Positions 53,076 through 61,043 of a DNA stretch of 64,000 bases are shown here, piece after piece. Origin of the DNA: Acinetobacter courvalinii (GTDB lineage Bacteria > Pseudomonadota > Gammaproteobacteria > Pseudomonadales > Moraxellaceae); assembly GCF_014635545.1 (NCBI RefSeq), contig NZ_BMDA01000001.1, forward strand, positions 1,318,739 to 1,382,738, written 5' to 3'. A model generated the notes under the pieces. That model did no database searches. It had not been told where the DNA came from and was given only the letters and a program-made list of their open reading frames with translations. Positions within the stretch are counted from its first letter, which is position 1, and the number at the start of each line of letters is the position of its first letter. Both the position numbers and the translations under genes were made by a program.

Positions 53076-53360
53076 ATGGAAAATAGTGCTTTATTTTTAA
53101 TCCAATCGTCCTATAACAATCTCGATAAAATCTGGGAGCAGTTAGCACAAATGGCACAATCTGATGACCATATCGTGATTATGGGTGATGCTAGCTTGGC
53201 TATTCCAGCGACAGTTTTTAGCCGCTATGCTCATCTCTACTGCCTGGAAAATGAACTGAGCCTGTTGAGTAATGAGAATCAGGAACATGTTAAAGTGATT
53301 GATTACGCAGCATTTGCAGATTTAGTTTTGCAATTTAAACGCTGTATCACCTTAAAATAA
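53076..53360 (+). CDS. tusB: Sulfur relay protein TusB-like
   Basis: A 94-residue DsrH/TusB-type protein (ALFLIQSSYNNLDKIWEQL, DHIVIMGDASLAI). ATG 53076 follows AAGGA and lies 11 bp after tusC. The low complexity of the family makes sequence evidence weak, but the tusD-C-B-E order is strong support. Confidence 0.75.
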   Translation: MENSALFLIQSSYNNLDKIWEQLAQMAQSDDHIVIMGDASLAIPATVFSRYAHLYCLENELSLLSNENQEHVKVIDYAAFADLVLQFKRCITLK

Positions 53361-53399
53361 TTTTTAATCGGATTTATTTAAAATTTACTTAGGCTATTT

Positions 53400-53711
53400 A
53401 TGCAATTAGAGTTAGATCAAGACGGTCATCTGGTCGATTACACCATCTGGAACCCTGAAGTGGCTCAGGAACTAGCGAAAACACTGGATTTGGAACTGAC
53501 CGACTGGCATTTTGAGGTCCTCCATGCCGTACGTCAGTTTTATCAGCAATTTGGGCATTCACCCGCGACCCGCCCATTGATTAAGTTTTTAATGAAGACG
53601 GTCGGTCCCGAGATTAATAATGCCGAGTTACAGCAACGATTTAATACCGGTCTGGTTGCCCGTCATTTAAGCCGTTTAGCGGGCGTACCCAAACCGGCAA
53701 ACTGTTTATAA
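53400..53711 (+). CDS. tusE: Sulfur relay protein TusE (DsrC family)
   Basis: A 103-residue DsrC-fold protein accepting sulfur from TusD and passing it to MnmA. DGHLVDYTIWNPEVAQELAK, GHSPATRPLIKFL and the C-terminal arm KPANCL, with the active Cys second from the end, are diagnostic. Only one Cys is in the arm, as in TusE and unlike dissimilatory DsrC, which has two. Confidence 0.92.
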   Translation: MQLELDQDGHLVDYTIWNPEVAQELAKTLDLELTDWHFEVLHAVRQFYQQFGHSPATRPLIKFLMKTVGPEINNAELQQRFNTGLVARHLSRLAGVPKPANCL

Positions 53712-53717
53712 TCACCT

Positions 53718-54581
53718 TCAAGCAAATTTCTTGGCACAGGCTACACATATAATCACTGCAACTGTGACTGCAAACATCGCGATGCTGACCTGTTCATGCA
53801 GCAGCACCGCAGCAATGATTAGGCCAAATATCGGTTGCAGGAGTTGTAATTGGCCTACAGTGGCAATCCCGCCTTGCGCCAGACCTTTGTACCAGAAAAA
53901 GAAACCGATCAGCATACTGAATAACGAGACATAGGCTAAACCCAGCTTTGCAGAAACTGAAACCTGTGCAAAGTTGACTGGTAAGTAGAGATAGGAAAGT
54001 AACAACATGATCGGTAAGGTTATGATCAGTGCCCAGCAAATCACTTGCCAGCCCCCTAAATACTTTGATAGCTGCCCACCTTCTGCATAGCCAAAACCAC
54101 AGAGTAATATGGCACATAGCATGAAAACATCGCCATAACCAAATGACCAGACACCGGTCTGAAACACCATAAAACCAAAAACCAGCGCTCCGCCTAAAAC
54201 AGCAAGCAACCAGAATGCGAGATTGGGGCTTTCTCCACCCCGCAATACACCAAAAATCGCAGTCGCCAACGGCAATAACCCCACAAATACAATGGTATGG
54301 GCAGCACTGACATATTGAAGAGCTAGTGCAGTAAATAATGGAAATCCAACCACCACGCCAAGGGCGACATACAATAAAGGTAGCCAGTGTTTTTTCTCAG
54401 GCAATTTTTGTCGTGACAATAGAAGCAGTGCCAAGCCTAAAAGTCCTGCAATCGCAGCCCTTGCCGCAGTTAAAAAGGTCGGACTAAAATCCATGACCGC
54501 CACACGGGTGGCAGGTAAAGAACCTGCAAATATGACCACACCAATAAAACCATTGATCCAGCCACTGCTTAAAGATTTCAT
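53718..54581 (-). CDS. EamA/DMT-family transporter
   Basis: A 287-residue inner-membrane protein with ten hydrophobic helices in two EamA repeats (GSLPATRVAVMDFSPTFLTAARAAIAGLLGL in the first; SVSAKLGLAYVSLFSMLIGFFFWYKGLAQGG in the second). Members export amino acids or metabolites. It is divergent from a MocR-type PLP regulator, a common pairing in which the regulator controls the transporter. Substrate unknown. Confidence 0.86.
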   Translation of the reverse strand: MKSLSSGWINGFIGVVIFAGSLPATRVAVMDFSPTFLTAARAAIAGLLGLALLLLSRQKLPEKKHWLPLLYVALGVVVGFPLFTALALQYVSAAHTIVFVGLLPLATAIFGVLRGGESPNLAFWLLAVLGGALVFGFMVFQTGVWSFGYGDVFMLCAILLCGFGYAEGGQLSKYLGGWQVICWALIITLPIMLLLSYLYLPVNFAQVSVSAKLGLAYVSLFSMLIGFFFWYKGLAQGGIATVGQLQLLQPIFGLIIAAVLLHEQVSIAMFAVTVAVIICVACAKKFA

Positions 54582-54645
54582 TTAAATTCTCCAGATCTAT
54601 ATGCAGAATTTAAACTGTGCTAAGGTGAATGCACCATACACACTA

Positions 54646-54679
54646 CAGTACAATTTCAAATAACTGTACTGGTATAAAA
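54646..54679 (+). promoter_or_regulatory. Inverted repeat and -10 upstream of the MocR regulator
   Basis: CAGTACA (54646-54652) and TGTACTG (54665-54671) are perfect inverted copies 12 bp apart. TATAAA at 54674-54679 follows and could be the -10 of the regulator, giving a start about 18 bp before ATG 54704. The site also faces the divergent transporter gene. Confidence 0.4.
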
Positions 54680-54703
54680 TCCAACACAGTCAGGCTCAAA
54701 CCT

Positions 54704-56095
54704 ATGAAAAGCACGAAAATTGATTCTGTGATACAACATATTCATGATCAGATTAAAAATCGCTCCTTGGTGCCTGGCTCGCGTCTTCCTTCCGTACGCG
54801 CCTTGGCTGCTGTTTTAAACCTATCTGTCTCGACCATAGTAGAAGCATATGAACGTCTGGCGGCACAAGGCCTGATCGAAGCAAAAACAGGTTCAGGCTT
54901 CTTTGTAGCCGGACCACTGGCACCGTTATCAATCTCGGAAATTCACCCTAAAATTGACCGCAATATTGACCCGCTCTGGATTTCCAGACAAGCACTGGAA
55001 GCAAAACAAGGGGTACTCAAACCAGGCTGTGGCTGGTTACCAGATAACTGGATGCCGCATGAAAATATACGCAAAGCAATGCGCAAAGTCTCCAGAGCCA
55101 GTTCAAGTATTCTGACTGATTATTCAACTCCTCTAGGGTTGGCACCGTTACGTGAATTGCTTTCGCGTAAAATTTTGACCAAAGGAATTGAAGCGACTTC
55201 TAATCACATTCTATTGACAGACTCCGGCACCCAGGCCATTGATTTAATTTGCCGCTATTTTCTAAAACCCAATGTTGTGGTACTGGTGGATGATCCTTGT
55301 TATTTTAATTTTCACGCCTTACTCAAAGTTCACCAGATTCAGATCATTGGCGTGCCTTATACGCAAACCGGACCTGATATTGAGGCATTCGCTCAGGCCA
55401 TTCACAAACATAATCCCCGCTTATATATTACCAATTCAGGCATTCATAATCCGACCGGTGCCGTACTCACCGCATCCAAAGCCTATCAGGTGTTAAAACT
55501 GGTTGAGCAATCTAACCTGATTGTGATTGAAGATGATATTTTTGCAGATTTGGAACTCCACACGGCGCCACGACTCGCAGCACTGGATGGCCTGTCTCGT
55601 GTCATTCATATTGGCAGTTTTTCTAAAACTTTGTCGGGTGCAGTCCGCACAGGTTATATCGCAACCAAACCAGAGTGGATCGAGGATTTAACGGACATCA
55701 AGATTGCGACCAGCTTTGGCGGCAATAACCTTTGCGCAGAAATTTTATTTTCAGCTTTAACGGATGGTAGCTATCGTAAATATCTGGATGAATTGAAAAT
55801 AGATCTGGCAAAAGCCATGGATTCAACCATCAAACAGTTAGAGAAACTGGGCATCAAGCCGTGGGTGAAACCTCAGGCAGGTCTATTTCTATGGTGTGAA
55901 TTAGCTGAACATCTGGATACAGCACGAATTGCTCAATACTGTCTGGAACAAGGCGTGATTCTGGCACCCGGCAATGCCTTTAGTCAAAGCCAGAAGTTTA
56001 AAAATTTTATTCGTTTTAATGTGGCGCAATGCCAGAACCCAAAAATTTTCGAGGTGCTATCGCATGCGATTCAGATAGCACATCAGCATGGTTGA
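54704..56095 (+). CDS. MocR-family transcriptional regulator (GntR HTH plus aminotransferase domain)
   Basis: About 463 residues. Residues about 1-75 form a GntR winged helix (SRLPSVRALAAVLNLSVSTIVEAYERLAAQGLIEAKTGSGFFV). The rest is a fold-type I aminotransferase-like domain with the PLP Lys in HIGSFSKTLSGAVRTGY and GIHNPTGAVLT upstream of it. MocR proteins sense PLP adducts of amino acids and related compounds. I chose ATG 54704 (MKSTKIDS), because upstream in-frame codons overlap the candidate promoter. It is divergent from the EamA transporter. Confidence 0.88.
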   Translation: MKSTKIDSVIQHIHDQIKNRSLVPGSRLPSVRALAAVLNLSVSTIVEAYERLAAQGLIEAKTGSGFFVAGPLAPLSISEIHPKIDRNIDPLWISRQALEAKQGVLKPGCGWLPDNWMPHENIRKAMRKVSRASSSILTDYSTPLGLAPLRELLSRKILTKGIEATSNHILLTDSGTQAIDLICRYFLKPNVVVLVDDPCYFNFHALLKVHQIQIIGVPYTQTGPDIEAFAQAIHKHNPRLYITNSGIHNPTGAVLTASKAYQVLKLVEQSNLIVIEDDIFADLELHTAPRLAALDGLSRVIHIGSFSKTLSGAVRTGYIATKPEWIEDLTDIKIATSFGGNNLCAEILFSALTDGSYRKYLDELKIDLAKAMDSTIKQLEKLGIKPWVKPQAGLFLWCELAEHLDTARIAQYCLEQGVILAPGNAFSQSQKFKNFIRFNVAQCQNPKIFEVLSHAIQIAHQHG

Positions 56096-56578
56096 TTATG
56101 CACTTTTTTGTTTCTGTTCGATAAAAGCAAAATAGCCCGGACCAGCAGCCACCCGCACATCTTTGACATGGATCGGCTCTTCACATTCTGAACAGATCAC
56201 TTTCGGGCTAATTTTCTTGCCACAGCTTTTATGCGTAAATTCAAGTGGCTTGCCCAGTCCCATATCCATCCATTTATCTGCCCATTGCACCATCGCCAGA
56301 AGGATCGGATACAGATCCAAACCTTTTTCAGTCAGTTGGTATTCAAAGCGTTCCTGTCGGTCGACATACGGCACCTTGATTAAAATCTCGTGCTCGACCA
56401 GACGTTTTAAGCGTTCTGAAAGAACGTGACGGGTTAAGCCCAGACTTCGTTGAAAGTCATCAAAACGGCGTACACCCATAAATGCATTACGTAAGATGAG
56501 CATTGTCCAACGATCACCTAATACTGAAAGCGTCCGAGCTACTGAACATGGCTGATCGCCAATTTCTTCCCATTTCAT
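56096..56578 (-). CDS. HxlR-family transcriptional regulator
   Basis: A 160-residue MarR/HxlR-type winged helix (PCSVARTLSVLGDRWTMLILRNAFMGVRRFDDFQRSLGLTRHVLSERLKRLVEHEIL). A C-terminal extension holds Cys residues (KSCGKKISPKVICSECEEPI) suggesting a zinc ribbon. ATG 56578 follows AGGTGA. Its stop directly abuts the convergent MocR gene. Upstream is a perfect 17-bp palindrome, a likely autoregulatory site. Confidence 0.85.
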   Translation of the reverse strand: MKWEEIGDQPCSVARTLSVLGDRWTMLILRNAFMGVRRFDDFQRSLGLTRHVLSERLKRLVEHEILIKVPYVDRQERFEYQLTEKGLDLYPILLAMVQWADKWMDMGLGKPLEFTHKSCGKKISPKVICSECEEPIHVKDVRVAAGPGYFAFIEQKQKSA

Positions 56579-56641
56579 TATTATCACCTAATCATTTTTT
56601 TAAAGTTTTTGCAGACATGGAATCTATGTCTTGAACCGTCA

Positions 56642-56658
56642 TGTTTAGAAACTAAACA
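56642..56658. promoter_or_regulatory. Perfect 17-bp palindrome upstream of the HxlR regulator
   Basis: TGTTTAG-AAA-CTAAACA is a perfect 7-3-7 dyad, 64 bp upstream of the regulator's start; a further CTAAAC copy lies at about 56672. A second dyad with two mismatched pairs, AGACAT...ATGTCT (56613-56631), is nearer the gene. HxlR-type regulators usually bind such dyads at their own promoter. Confidence 0.5.
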
Positions 56659-56758
56659 ATATAAAATATACACTAAACTACCTTATCCATCAGATGCAAT
56701 ATTGGCACTTGGCGAAAAGTGACAATATTCACAAATTTCATTCATTTCTGCTGAACCT

Positions 56759-57988
56759 TTAATTACGAATGAATACTCCGTTCATTTCCATTCCTGCTTC
56801 AGGCTGGATATGCGCAGGAATACGTACCAGACAGTTGGCCTGCATCAGATTACTCAGCATATGCGATTGCTGCTTGGCAAGGCTTTTCAGCTTGAGTTGA
56901 CCTTGTTCAAAATAGGCATGCATGCGTAAGAATCGCTCACGTGCATCCGACTTCAAATCATGGGTCAGTATTGCGTTAAACCATTCCAGAGATTGAGTCT
57001 GGTTTTGTAAGGCATCGAATAGAACCTTGCCATACATTTGCATACACACATACACGGCTGCCGGATTACCAGGCAAACCGAGTATATAGCAGTGATGATT
57101 GGGAGCCGTATATTCAGCAAAAAATAAAGGCTTGCCTGGTTTTTGCTTGACCTTCCAGAACACCTGCTCAAAACCTGCTTCAAACGCACAAGGACGGACG
57201 AAATCATAGTCCCCCACAGAAACACCGCCTGTGGTAATAATCACATCATAATGCGGTTTGAGCTGTTCAAAGCATTGTGTCACCTGTTCTGCTTCATCTG
57301 CTATATGACGTATTTCTACCGCTAGCCCATAGTCTTGCAACCAGGCTTTTAACAGCGGACCATTGGCATCAAACACTTTGCCAGCCTGTAGATCATCGGG
57401 AGTTTCAGCAACTTCATCACCGGTAATCACCACGGCAACTTTGGGCTGTTTAAATACTTTAAGCGTTTTCACACCCGCCATACTTAAAGCTGCCAAAGCA
57501 CCGATATTAATGCGTTGACCAGGCTCCGCCAGTTGTTGCCCACGCTGCACTTCTTCTCCGGTAAAACGGATATCGGCCTGAGCCTTGATATGCTCAGTCA
57601 AACGGATCAGATGCTCGCTTTCAACATGTACAATTTCTTGCCGAGCTACATGGGTGGTTCCTTCAGGGATTTTCCCGCCAGTAAAAATACGAACGGCTTG
57701 TCCATCCCTAAGCTCTACATCAGACTCACTGCCCGCTTTAATTTCACCAATCACCGAGAAAGTCGCCTCTTGCAGATTTTCACTTACACTATGGATTGCA
57801 TAGCCATCCACTGCACTTTGTGAGAAGCTGGGTAAATTCACCTGAGAAGTGATCACTTGAGCCAGATAACGATTGAGACACTCGCCCAAAGGCAAGGTCT
57901 CAGTGGCTAAGATTTTGGTTTGAGCTTGAATCAGTGCGAATGCATCATCAATACTGATCAAGCCTTTTTCAGCACCACATCCAGACAT
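56759..57988 (-). CDS. moeA: Molybdopterin molybdenumtransferase
   Basis: A 409-residue enzyme inserting molybdate into adenylylated molybdopterin. FSQSAVDGYAI (N-terminal domain), FTGGKIPEGTTHVARQE and the MoCF-domain motif ITTGGVSVGDYDFV are diagnostic. It starts at the base that ends moaCB, so the two are translationally coupled, and is the last gene of the leftward moa operon. Confidence 0.94.
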   Translation of the reverse strand: MSGCGAEKGLISIDDAFALIQAQTKILATETLPLGECLNRYLAQVITSQVNLPSFSQSAVDGYAIHSVSENLQEATFSVIGEIKAGSESDVELRDGQAVRIFTGGKIPEGTTHVARQEIVHVESEHLIRLTEHIKAQADIRFTGEEVQRGQQLAEPGQRINIGALAALSMAGVKTLKVFKQPKVAVVITGDEVAETPDDLQAGKVFDANGPLLKAWLQDYGLAVEIRHIADEAEQVTQCFEQLKPHYDVIITTGGVSVGDYDFVRPCAFEAGFEQVFWKVKQKPGKPLFFAEYTAPNHHCYILGLPGNPAAVYVCMQMYGKVLFDALQNQTQSLEWFNAILTHDLKSDARERFLRMHAYFEQGQLKLKSLAKQQSHMLSNLMQANCLVRIPAHIQPEAGMEMNGVFIRN

Positions 57989-58911
57989 TATTCATAACCT
58001 CCCGGATGTGGTAAGTCTCGGCAGACATCAAAAATATGTACCAATGCAGGTAAAATCGCTGCCATGGACTCACTGGCACCGCCGCGACTGCCCGGCAAAG
58101 TCACCACCAACGAACGATCAATAAACCCTGCAACACCACGTGACATCGCCGCATAAGGCGTGCGCTTCTGACCAAATGAACGTGCCGCTTCCATCAGACC
58201 ATCCAGTTTTCTTTCCAGCAGCGGCTCAAGCGTATCCACCGTAATATCACGCTTGCCAATTCCTGTTCCACCAACCGTCATGATGCAAGCATAAGATTTA
58301 GTTAACTCCAGAACCAGATCTTTTAACTGGTCAGCTTCATCAGGCAGGATTTGATAATGAATCGGATCAAAGCCCGCTTCGGTCAAGGTCTCAACCACGG
58401 ACTTACCTGCCGTATCCGGTTTACGTCCCGAAGCCACAGTATCCGAAAGCACAATCACAGCAGCAGAAACAGGCTGACGCAAAGTGCGTTTAAAGTGGGA
58501 TTTACCACCCTTTTTCTTCAGTAACTTGCATTGATCCAGACACAGCTCTTCAGGTTCGCAATGCGGTTTCAGCATGTCATACAGGGTTAATCCGGCCAGA
58601 CTGGCAGCCGTCAAAGCTTCCATCTCAACACCTGTCGGTCCGATGGTTTCAACTGTGGTTAAGATCACCACATGATCATCCTGCAGCTCATATTCCACAT
58701 CAGCACGATAAATCGGTAAGGGATGACACAGCGGAATCAGCTCGTCTGTGCGTTTCGCTGCCAGAATGCCTGCAATTCGCGCGGTTTTTAAGGCATCGCC
58801 TTTTTCGGTATTTCCATCACGAAGTAACTGAATACAATGGGCGGGTGCATGTAAAATTGCTTGAGCTTCTGCTACACGGTAACTTTCGGGTTTCATCCCA
58901 ACATTTTTCAT
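57988..58911 (-). CDS. moaCB: MoaC-MoaB/MogA fusion protein (cyclic pyranopterin synthase plus molybdopterin adenylyltransferase-like)
   Basis: A 307-residue fusion of two Moco enzymes. Residues about 1-150 are MoaC (ALKTARIAGILAAKRTDELIPLCHPLPI, ETIGPTGVEMEALTAAS, YDMLK), which completes cyclic pyranopterin monophosphate. Residues about 160-305 are a MoaB/MogA domain (SAAVIVLSDTVASGRKPDTAGK, MTVGGTGIGKRDIT, TLPGSRGGASESM), which adenylylates molybdopterin. ATG 58911 follows AGGAAG. No frameshift is needed, so the fusion is genuine. I recall such fusions from Acinetobacter and some other bacteria. Confidence 0.93.
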   Translation of the reverse strand: MKNVGMKPESYRVAEAQAILHAPAHCIQLLRDGNTEKGDALKTARIAGILAAKRTDELIPLCHPLPIYRADVEYELQDDHVVILTTVETIGPTGVEMEALTAASLAGLTLYDMLKPHCEPEELCLDQCKLLKKKGGKSHFKRTLRQPVSAAVIVLSDTVASGRKPDTAGKSVVETLTEAGFDPIHYQILPDEADQLKDLVLELTKSYACIMTVGGTGIGKRDITVDTLEPLLERKLDGLMEAARSFGQKRTPYAAMSRGVAGFIDRSLVVTLPGSRGGASESMAAILPALVHIFDVCRDLPHPGGYE

Positions 58912-58928
58912 TTTAACTTCCTGAGACT

Positions 58929-59444
58929 TTATTCGTGTGTATGCGTATGTGTGCAATTTTCTGAATGATGAACATGTTGATGCCGCTCAGCCTGAGACGT
59001 TGATTCAGCCGTATCTTTGCGGATACAACAGCCTTCCACATAGTGACTGGTGCCATCCATGAAAAACTCTTCTTTCCAGATCGGAACCTCATGTTTGACC
59101 CGTTCTACAGCTTCTTCACAGGCCTGAAAAGCTTCACGGCGATGAGCGGCATAGGCAATGGCAATAATTGCCGTTTCGCTGACCTCTAGATAACCGATAC
59201 GATGCATCACCCGAACATAAGAAACCTGATATTTGTCTTTGACTTGCTGTTCGATTTCACGAATCATCTTTTCAGCAACGGGCGTATAGGAGGTATATTT
59301 CAAGGCCTTGACCGCTTTACCTTCATGATGGTTACGCACTGTGCCGATAAAAATATCAATCCCCCCACATTCAGGAAAGGATTGAATGGGATCAAAGCTG
59401 TCAAGGCTTAGCGGCTGATCCTGTACTCGGGCAAATTCACGCAT
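58929..59444 (-). CDS. moaE: Molybdopterin synthase catalytic subunit MoaE with a His-rich tail
   Basis: A 171-residue large subunit of molybdopterin synthase. GIDIFIGTVRNHHEGKAVKALKYTSYTPVAEKMI, HRIGYLEVSETAIIAIAYAAHRREAF and VPIWKEEFFMDGTSHYVEG contain the active-site Arg/Lys residues. The last about 25 residues are an extension with eight His and a Cys (HQHVHH, then HTHTHE) not needed for the reaction. ATG 59444 follows AGGAGG. moaD ends 2 bp upstream. Confidence 0.93.
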   Translation of the reverse strand: MREFARVQDQPLSLDSFDPIQSFPECGGIDIFIGTVRNHHEGKAVKALKYTSYTPVAEKMIREIEQQVKDKYQVSYVRVMHRIGYLEVSETAIIAIAYAAHRREAFQACEEAVERVKHEVPIWKEEFFMDGTSHYVEGCCIRKDTAESTSQAERHQHVHHSENCTHTHTHE

Positions 59445-59446
59445 AT

Positions 59447-59698
59447 TTAGCCTCCTGCTACTGGCGACAACAGTACTAAAGTACAAGATCTATCTAATGC
59501 GGTTTGACGCGTCACCATATCTTCTCCTATTGCGCAGGCACATTTTTCCATGGCCTGATCAGCCTCAGGATAGAGCTTTACTATACGGGTCAATACATCT
59601 TTGACACTTTGATTTTCTGCAAACACGAATGCTAGCGCCTTGGGCAACAATCGTTCAATTGCGCCAAAAGCTTCAATTTTAATCTCAATGGTTTGCAT
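59447..59698 (-). CDS. moaD: Molybdopterin synthase sulfur carrier subunit
   Basis: An 83-residue ubiquitin-like protein ending in SPVAGG; the C-terminal double Gly is thiocarboxylated and donates sulfur to precursor Z on MoaE. VTRQTALDRSCTLVLLSPVAGG is the conserved end. It lies between moaA and moaE. Confidence 0.93.
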   Translation of the reverse strand: MQTIEIKIEAFGAIERLLPKALAFVFAENQSVKDVLTRIVKLYPEADQAMEKCACAIGEDMVTRQTALDRSCTLVLLSPVAGG

Positions 59699-59722
59699 AT
59701 TTACTCCAGATCACATGCGGGT

Positions 59723-60754
59723 TTAACCACCCAGCATATGCATACTGATTTTACGGGTGTGTTGCTGTTGTATGGCATGATAACCTTGGGCTTTATGCCA
59801 GATATAAGGTTTAAGCTGTTGTTCGAGTTGCAGTAATGCAAGCTGCTTTAATTCATTATTCTGTTGAAGTATATCCTGTAAATAAGGCTTGATATTTAAG
59901 CCTTGTTGAGCAAATAGACAGTTATACAGTTCACCTTGAGCCGTTAAACGGATTCGATCGCAATCGCCACAAAATGAATGGCTAATGGTCGAAATAATAC
60001 CAAGTGGATAATTGCCATCGAGTTGATAGATCCGTGCAGGCTCATGCTGCTGTGGTAAAAGCTGAACCTCATAATGTGGCTGGAGTTGCGCTAAAATTTC
60101 CGCTTCAGTGACCACCGTATCATTCGTCCAGTGCCGATCACCATCCAGTGGCATAAACTCGATAAAGCGCAATGGGATGCTCTGTTGTTTTGCCCACTGT
60201 ACCATCGGCACAATCTGGTCATCATTTCGACCTTTCATTAACACACAATTGAGTTTAAATGGCAGCTCAGCCTTTCTTGCAGCCTCTATACCATTGAGTA
60301 CGGGTGCAAGTTCCTTTTTGGTTAGTTGCTTGAACTGGGCCGGATTCAGGCTATCCAGACTGATATTAAGATCGTCTAAACCCGCCTGTTTCAAAGCTTG
60401 TGCATACTTCGCCAGATAATGGGCATTGGTAGTGATTGAAATCCGTTTTAAGCCGAACGCTCTTAGCCGTTGTAAATCAGCAATAAAATGCACCACGCCC
60501 TGACGCATTAACGGCTCGCCACCCGTGATACGAATATTCTCGATCCCTTGCCCGACCATATATTGGCAAAAGGCAAATAAGGCTTCGAAACTAAGCAAAT
60601 CCTGTTTTTTCATCCATTCAGGATGCTCAGGCATACAATAAATGCACTTGAAATTGCAGCGATCCGTCACGGAAATCCGTAACTTACGCTTAATACGACC
60701 ATACTGGTCCTGAAGAACCGGTAAAGTCGTTTCAAGTTTTTCATGCTTCATCAT
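59723..60754 (-). CDS. moaA: GTP 3',8-cyclase
   Basis: A radical-SAM enzyme of about 343 residues catalysing the first step of Moco synthesis. SVTDRCNFKCIYCMP holds the SAM cluster (CxxxCxxC). RITGGEPLMRQGV is the SAM-binding loop. FCGDCDRIRLTAQGELYNCLF gives the second cluster, and the chain ends in the required Gly-Gly. ATG 60754 or 60751 is the start; a GTG at 60760 is an alternative. It is the first gene of the leftward moaA-D-E-CB-moeA operon. Confidence 0.94.
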   Translation of the reverse strand: MMKHEKLETTLPVLQDQYGRIKRKLRISVTDRCNFKCIYCMPEHPEWMKKQDLLSFEALFAFCQYMVGQGIENIRITGGEPLMRQGVVHFIADLQRLRAFGLKRISITTNAHYLAKYAQALKQAGLDDLNISLDSLNPAQFKQLTKKELAPVLNGIEAARKAELPFKLNCVLMKGRNDDQIVPMVQWAKQQSIPLRFIEFMPLDGDRHWTNDTVVTEAEILAQLQPHYEVQLLPQQHEPARIYQLDGNYPLGIISTISHSFCGDCDRIRLTAQGELYNCLFAQQGLNIKPYLQDILQQNNELKQLALLQLEQQLKPYIWHKAQGYHAIQQQHTRKISMHMLGG

Positions 60755-61043
60755 ACGCACTCATTTGTAGATCTTTTAACTGGCCCAGCACAAGTTCTGT
60801 GCAGGTTTGTTGATGTATTGAATCAAAGTATTTTTTATTACAGCAATAATTATTCCAATCACATCCTGTGTTCAAGCTTGCTGCTGCTGATTCATACAAA
60901 TCAGCAACACATTCAATTTACGCATAAAAATATCTGATGTCTTGCATATTTTTGTTCAAAATTGCATGCACTATTTTCAAGCAATTTGCTCAGCAGTGAT
61001 TAAATTTGGTGCATCATTATAATAAAATCAATACCCTGATCGT
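60755..61043 (-). other. Leader region of the moaA operon
   Basis: About 290 bp of AT-rich DNA between the oxidoreductase stop and moaA. I looked for the structured molybdenum-cofactor riboswitch and for a clear promoter and found neither with confidence. A TATAAT on the minus strand lies near 61015-61020 without a convincing -35. Confidence 0.35.

Noticed and set aside
60755-61043. Molybdenum-cofactor riboswitch before moaA
   Set aside because: I could not find the conserved structured core; the leader is AT-rich with only a weak promoter-like element.
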